Source of the DNA: Syntrophobacterales bacterium
Lineage (GTDB): Bacteria > Desulfobacterota > Syntrophobacteria > BM002
DNA length: 7,305 bases
Assembly (NCBI GenBank): GCA_030613915.1
Contig: JAUWKY010000114.1
Coordinates: forward strand, 1 to 7,305
Direction of reading: 5' to 3'
This document shows, piece by piece, positions 6,624-7,305 of the stretch; position 1 is the first letter of the stretch, and every line of letters begins with the position of its first letter. The position numbers and the translations under genes were made by a program. Below the pieces are notes generated by a model. It did no database searches. It saw nothing but the letters and a program-made list of their open reading frames with translations, and had not been told where the DNA came from.

Positions 6624-7058
6624 TCACTGTCTGCGGCAGTCTTCGCAGATGCCATCAATGCGCACTTCGACTCTTTCGATCAACCCTGGAAAGGAGGAGC
6701 GCTCAAGGGGCTCCGTGTCCAAGCTAATATGTTCGGGGCGAAGGCATTCCATTTCACCGCATTCTACGCAATAGAAATGGGAGTGCGGCTGGTGGTTGGC
6801 ATTTGGGGCCAACCCGTAGCGAAAAGAGCGGTCGCCGGCACTAATGCGCTCAACCAATTTGTTTCCCACCAATAGGTCAAGAATTCGGTAAACAGTGACC
6901 CGGTTAACATCCCGGCTTTGGTTCAAGGCGGCAATAATCTCCTGCGCACTGATGGGGTGGGGGCTGTTTCCGATAATTTCCAAGACACGCAATCGATTGG
7001 GAGTTTGCCCCAAACCACTATGTTCAATGAGGTTCACATAGTCACATTGATTGCACAT
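6624..7058 (-). CDS. Fur-family metal-responsive repressor, probably Zur-like
   Basis: Predicted DNA-binding repressor that senses a metal ion, most likely zinc given its neighbour. The 144 residues show the Fur layout: a winged-helix domain (about 12-85) with TPNRLRVLEII, ISAQEII and the recognition-helix stretch VNRVTVYRILDLLV, followed by a dimerisation domain with HSHFYCVEC. Cys97/Cys100 and Cys138/Cys141 form the usual structural zinc site, and His92/His94 are candidate metal ligands. The length is normal for the family. An additional CNQC motif sits at residues 2-5. The ATG at 7058 is preceded by AGAAAGG about 9-10 bases upstream. The stop codon of a metal ABC permease lies about 90 bases upstream on the same strand, so the two may form an operon, which favours Zur over Fur or PerR. 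The exact metal cannot be read from sequence. Confidence 0.92.
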   Translation of the reverse strand: MCNQCDYVNLIEHSGLGQTPNRLRVLEIIGNSPHPISAQEIIAALNQSRDVNRVTVYRILDLLVGNKLVERISAGDRSFRYGLAPNANHQPHSHFYCVECGEMECLRPEHISLDTEPLERSSFPGLIERVEVRIDGICEDCRRQ

Positions 7059-7148
7059 AATCTTTTGCCTTTCTCAGGTCGGTTGTTCCGGTAGCTGTGA
7101 CAAATGGGGCCCCAAGTCATTGCTGTGGGCGTGGGGTTCCATGACCTG

Positions 7149-7305
7149 TCAAGCGGAAAAAAATCTTTTCGCTTTCAAGAACTCAATCAAGAGTGAAATG
7201 AAAAAACAAACCCCCGCCACCATGATAATGGTGGCGCCTGAAGTAAGATTGAAAGTGTAGGAAAGCCAGAGCCCAACCATAGTAAAAAAGCAGCTCAGCA
7301 GGAAG
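7149..7305 (-). CDS. Metal ABC transporter permease, C-terminal end only
   Basis: Partial gene running off the right edge; only the last 51 residues before the TGA at 7149-7151 are present. They read as two hydrophobic helices: the first around TMVGLWLSYTFNLTSGATII, the second MVAGVCFFISLLIEFL, followed by a basic tail KAKRFFSA. The pattern 'GLWLSY..NL.SGATI..VAG..F..SLL' matches the C-terminal end of ZnuB/MntB-type (ABC-3 family) inner-membrane permeases, which import zinc or manganese. The Fur-family gene directly downstream supports a zinc uptake operon. The identification rests on a short stretch plus context. A 9-bp inverted repeat lies inside the coding region at 7215-7236. Confidence 0.75.
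   Translation of the reverse strand, partial: FLLSCFFTMVGLWLSYTFNLTSGATIIMVAGVCFFISLLIEFLKAKRFFSA
7215..7236. repeat. 9-bp perfect hairpin inside the permease gene
   Basis: cgccaccat (7215-7223) and atggtggcg (7228-7236) are exact reverse complements around a gata loop. The sequence also encodes the conserved GATIIMVA part of the permease, so the symmetry may be a by-product of codons. As RNA it would be a stable stem about 65 bases before the stop codon. Confidence 0.45.

Noticed and set aside
7051..7260. Plus-strand open frame over the Fur-permease spacer
   Set aside because: It lies opposite the permease reading frame, which matches a known family far better.

Overview
The window looks like chromosomal DNA of a Gram-negative, sediment- or sulfate-reducer-like bacterium, most likely Desulfobacterota (former Deltaproteobacteria). 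This is inferred from protein style: a cytoplasmic PAS histidine kinase with a CPWC motif, stand-alone GspG-like pseudopilin, several HD-GYP proteins, and a Fur-family repressor beside a zinc-type ABC permease. Base composition is moderate. No rRNA, tRNA, CRISPR array or intact mobile element is visible.

Layout, left to right. (1) 70-1224, minus strand: a soluble PAS-HisKA-HATPase sensor kinase with no response regulator in the window. (2) 1225-1801: a gap of about 580 bases with no convincing gene, holding a strong 12-bp inverted repeat at 1545-1579. (3) 1802-4533, plus strand: a GspG-like pseudopilin, then 14 bases later a membrane-anchored HD-GYP phosphodiesterase (periplasmic sensor region, HAMP, GAF, HD-GYP); these look like a two-gene unit. 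(4) 4534-4747: spacer with a cluster of GC-rich palindromes resembling a REP-type repeat. (5) 4748-6413, plus strand: a small probable lipoprotein of unknown function and a soluble GAF-HD-GYP phosphodiesterase, the latter preceded by an 8-bp inverted repeat touching its start region. (6) 6414-6623: convergent spacer with short repeats and a possible weak hairpin terminator. (7) 6624-7305, minus strand: a Fur-family repressor, probably Zur-like, and upstream of it the C-terminal end of a metal ABC transporter permease running off the window.

The functional theme of the middle is cyclic-di-GMP signalling: two HD-GYP proteins, both with intact metal-binding motifs, one reading the periplasm or membrane and one reading the cytoplasm through GAF. 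The tight pairing of the first with a lone pseudopilin, without other type II secretion or type IV pilus genes, is the most interesting association here. The right end is a separate unit, probably zinc homeostasis. No clearly new system can be proved from the sequence alone.
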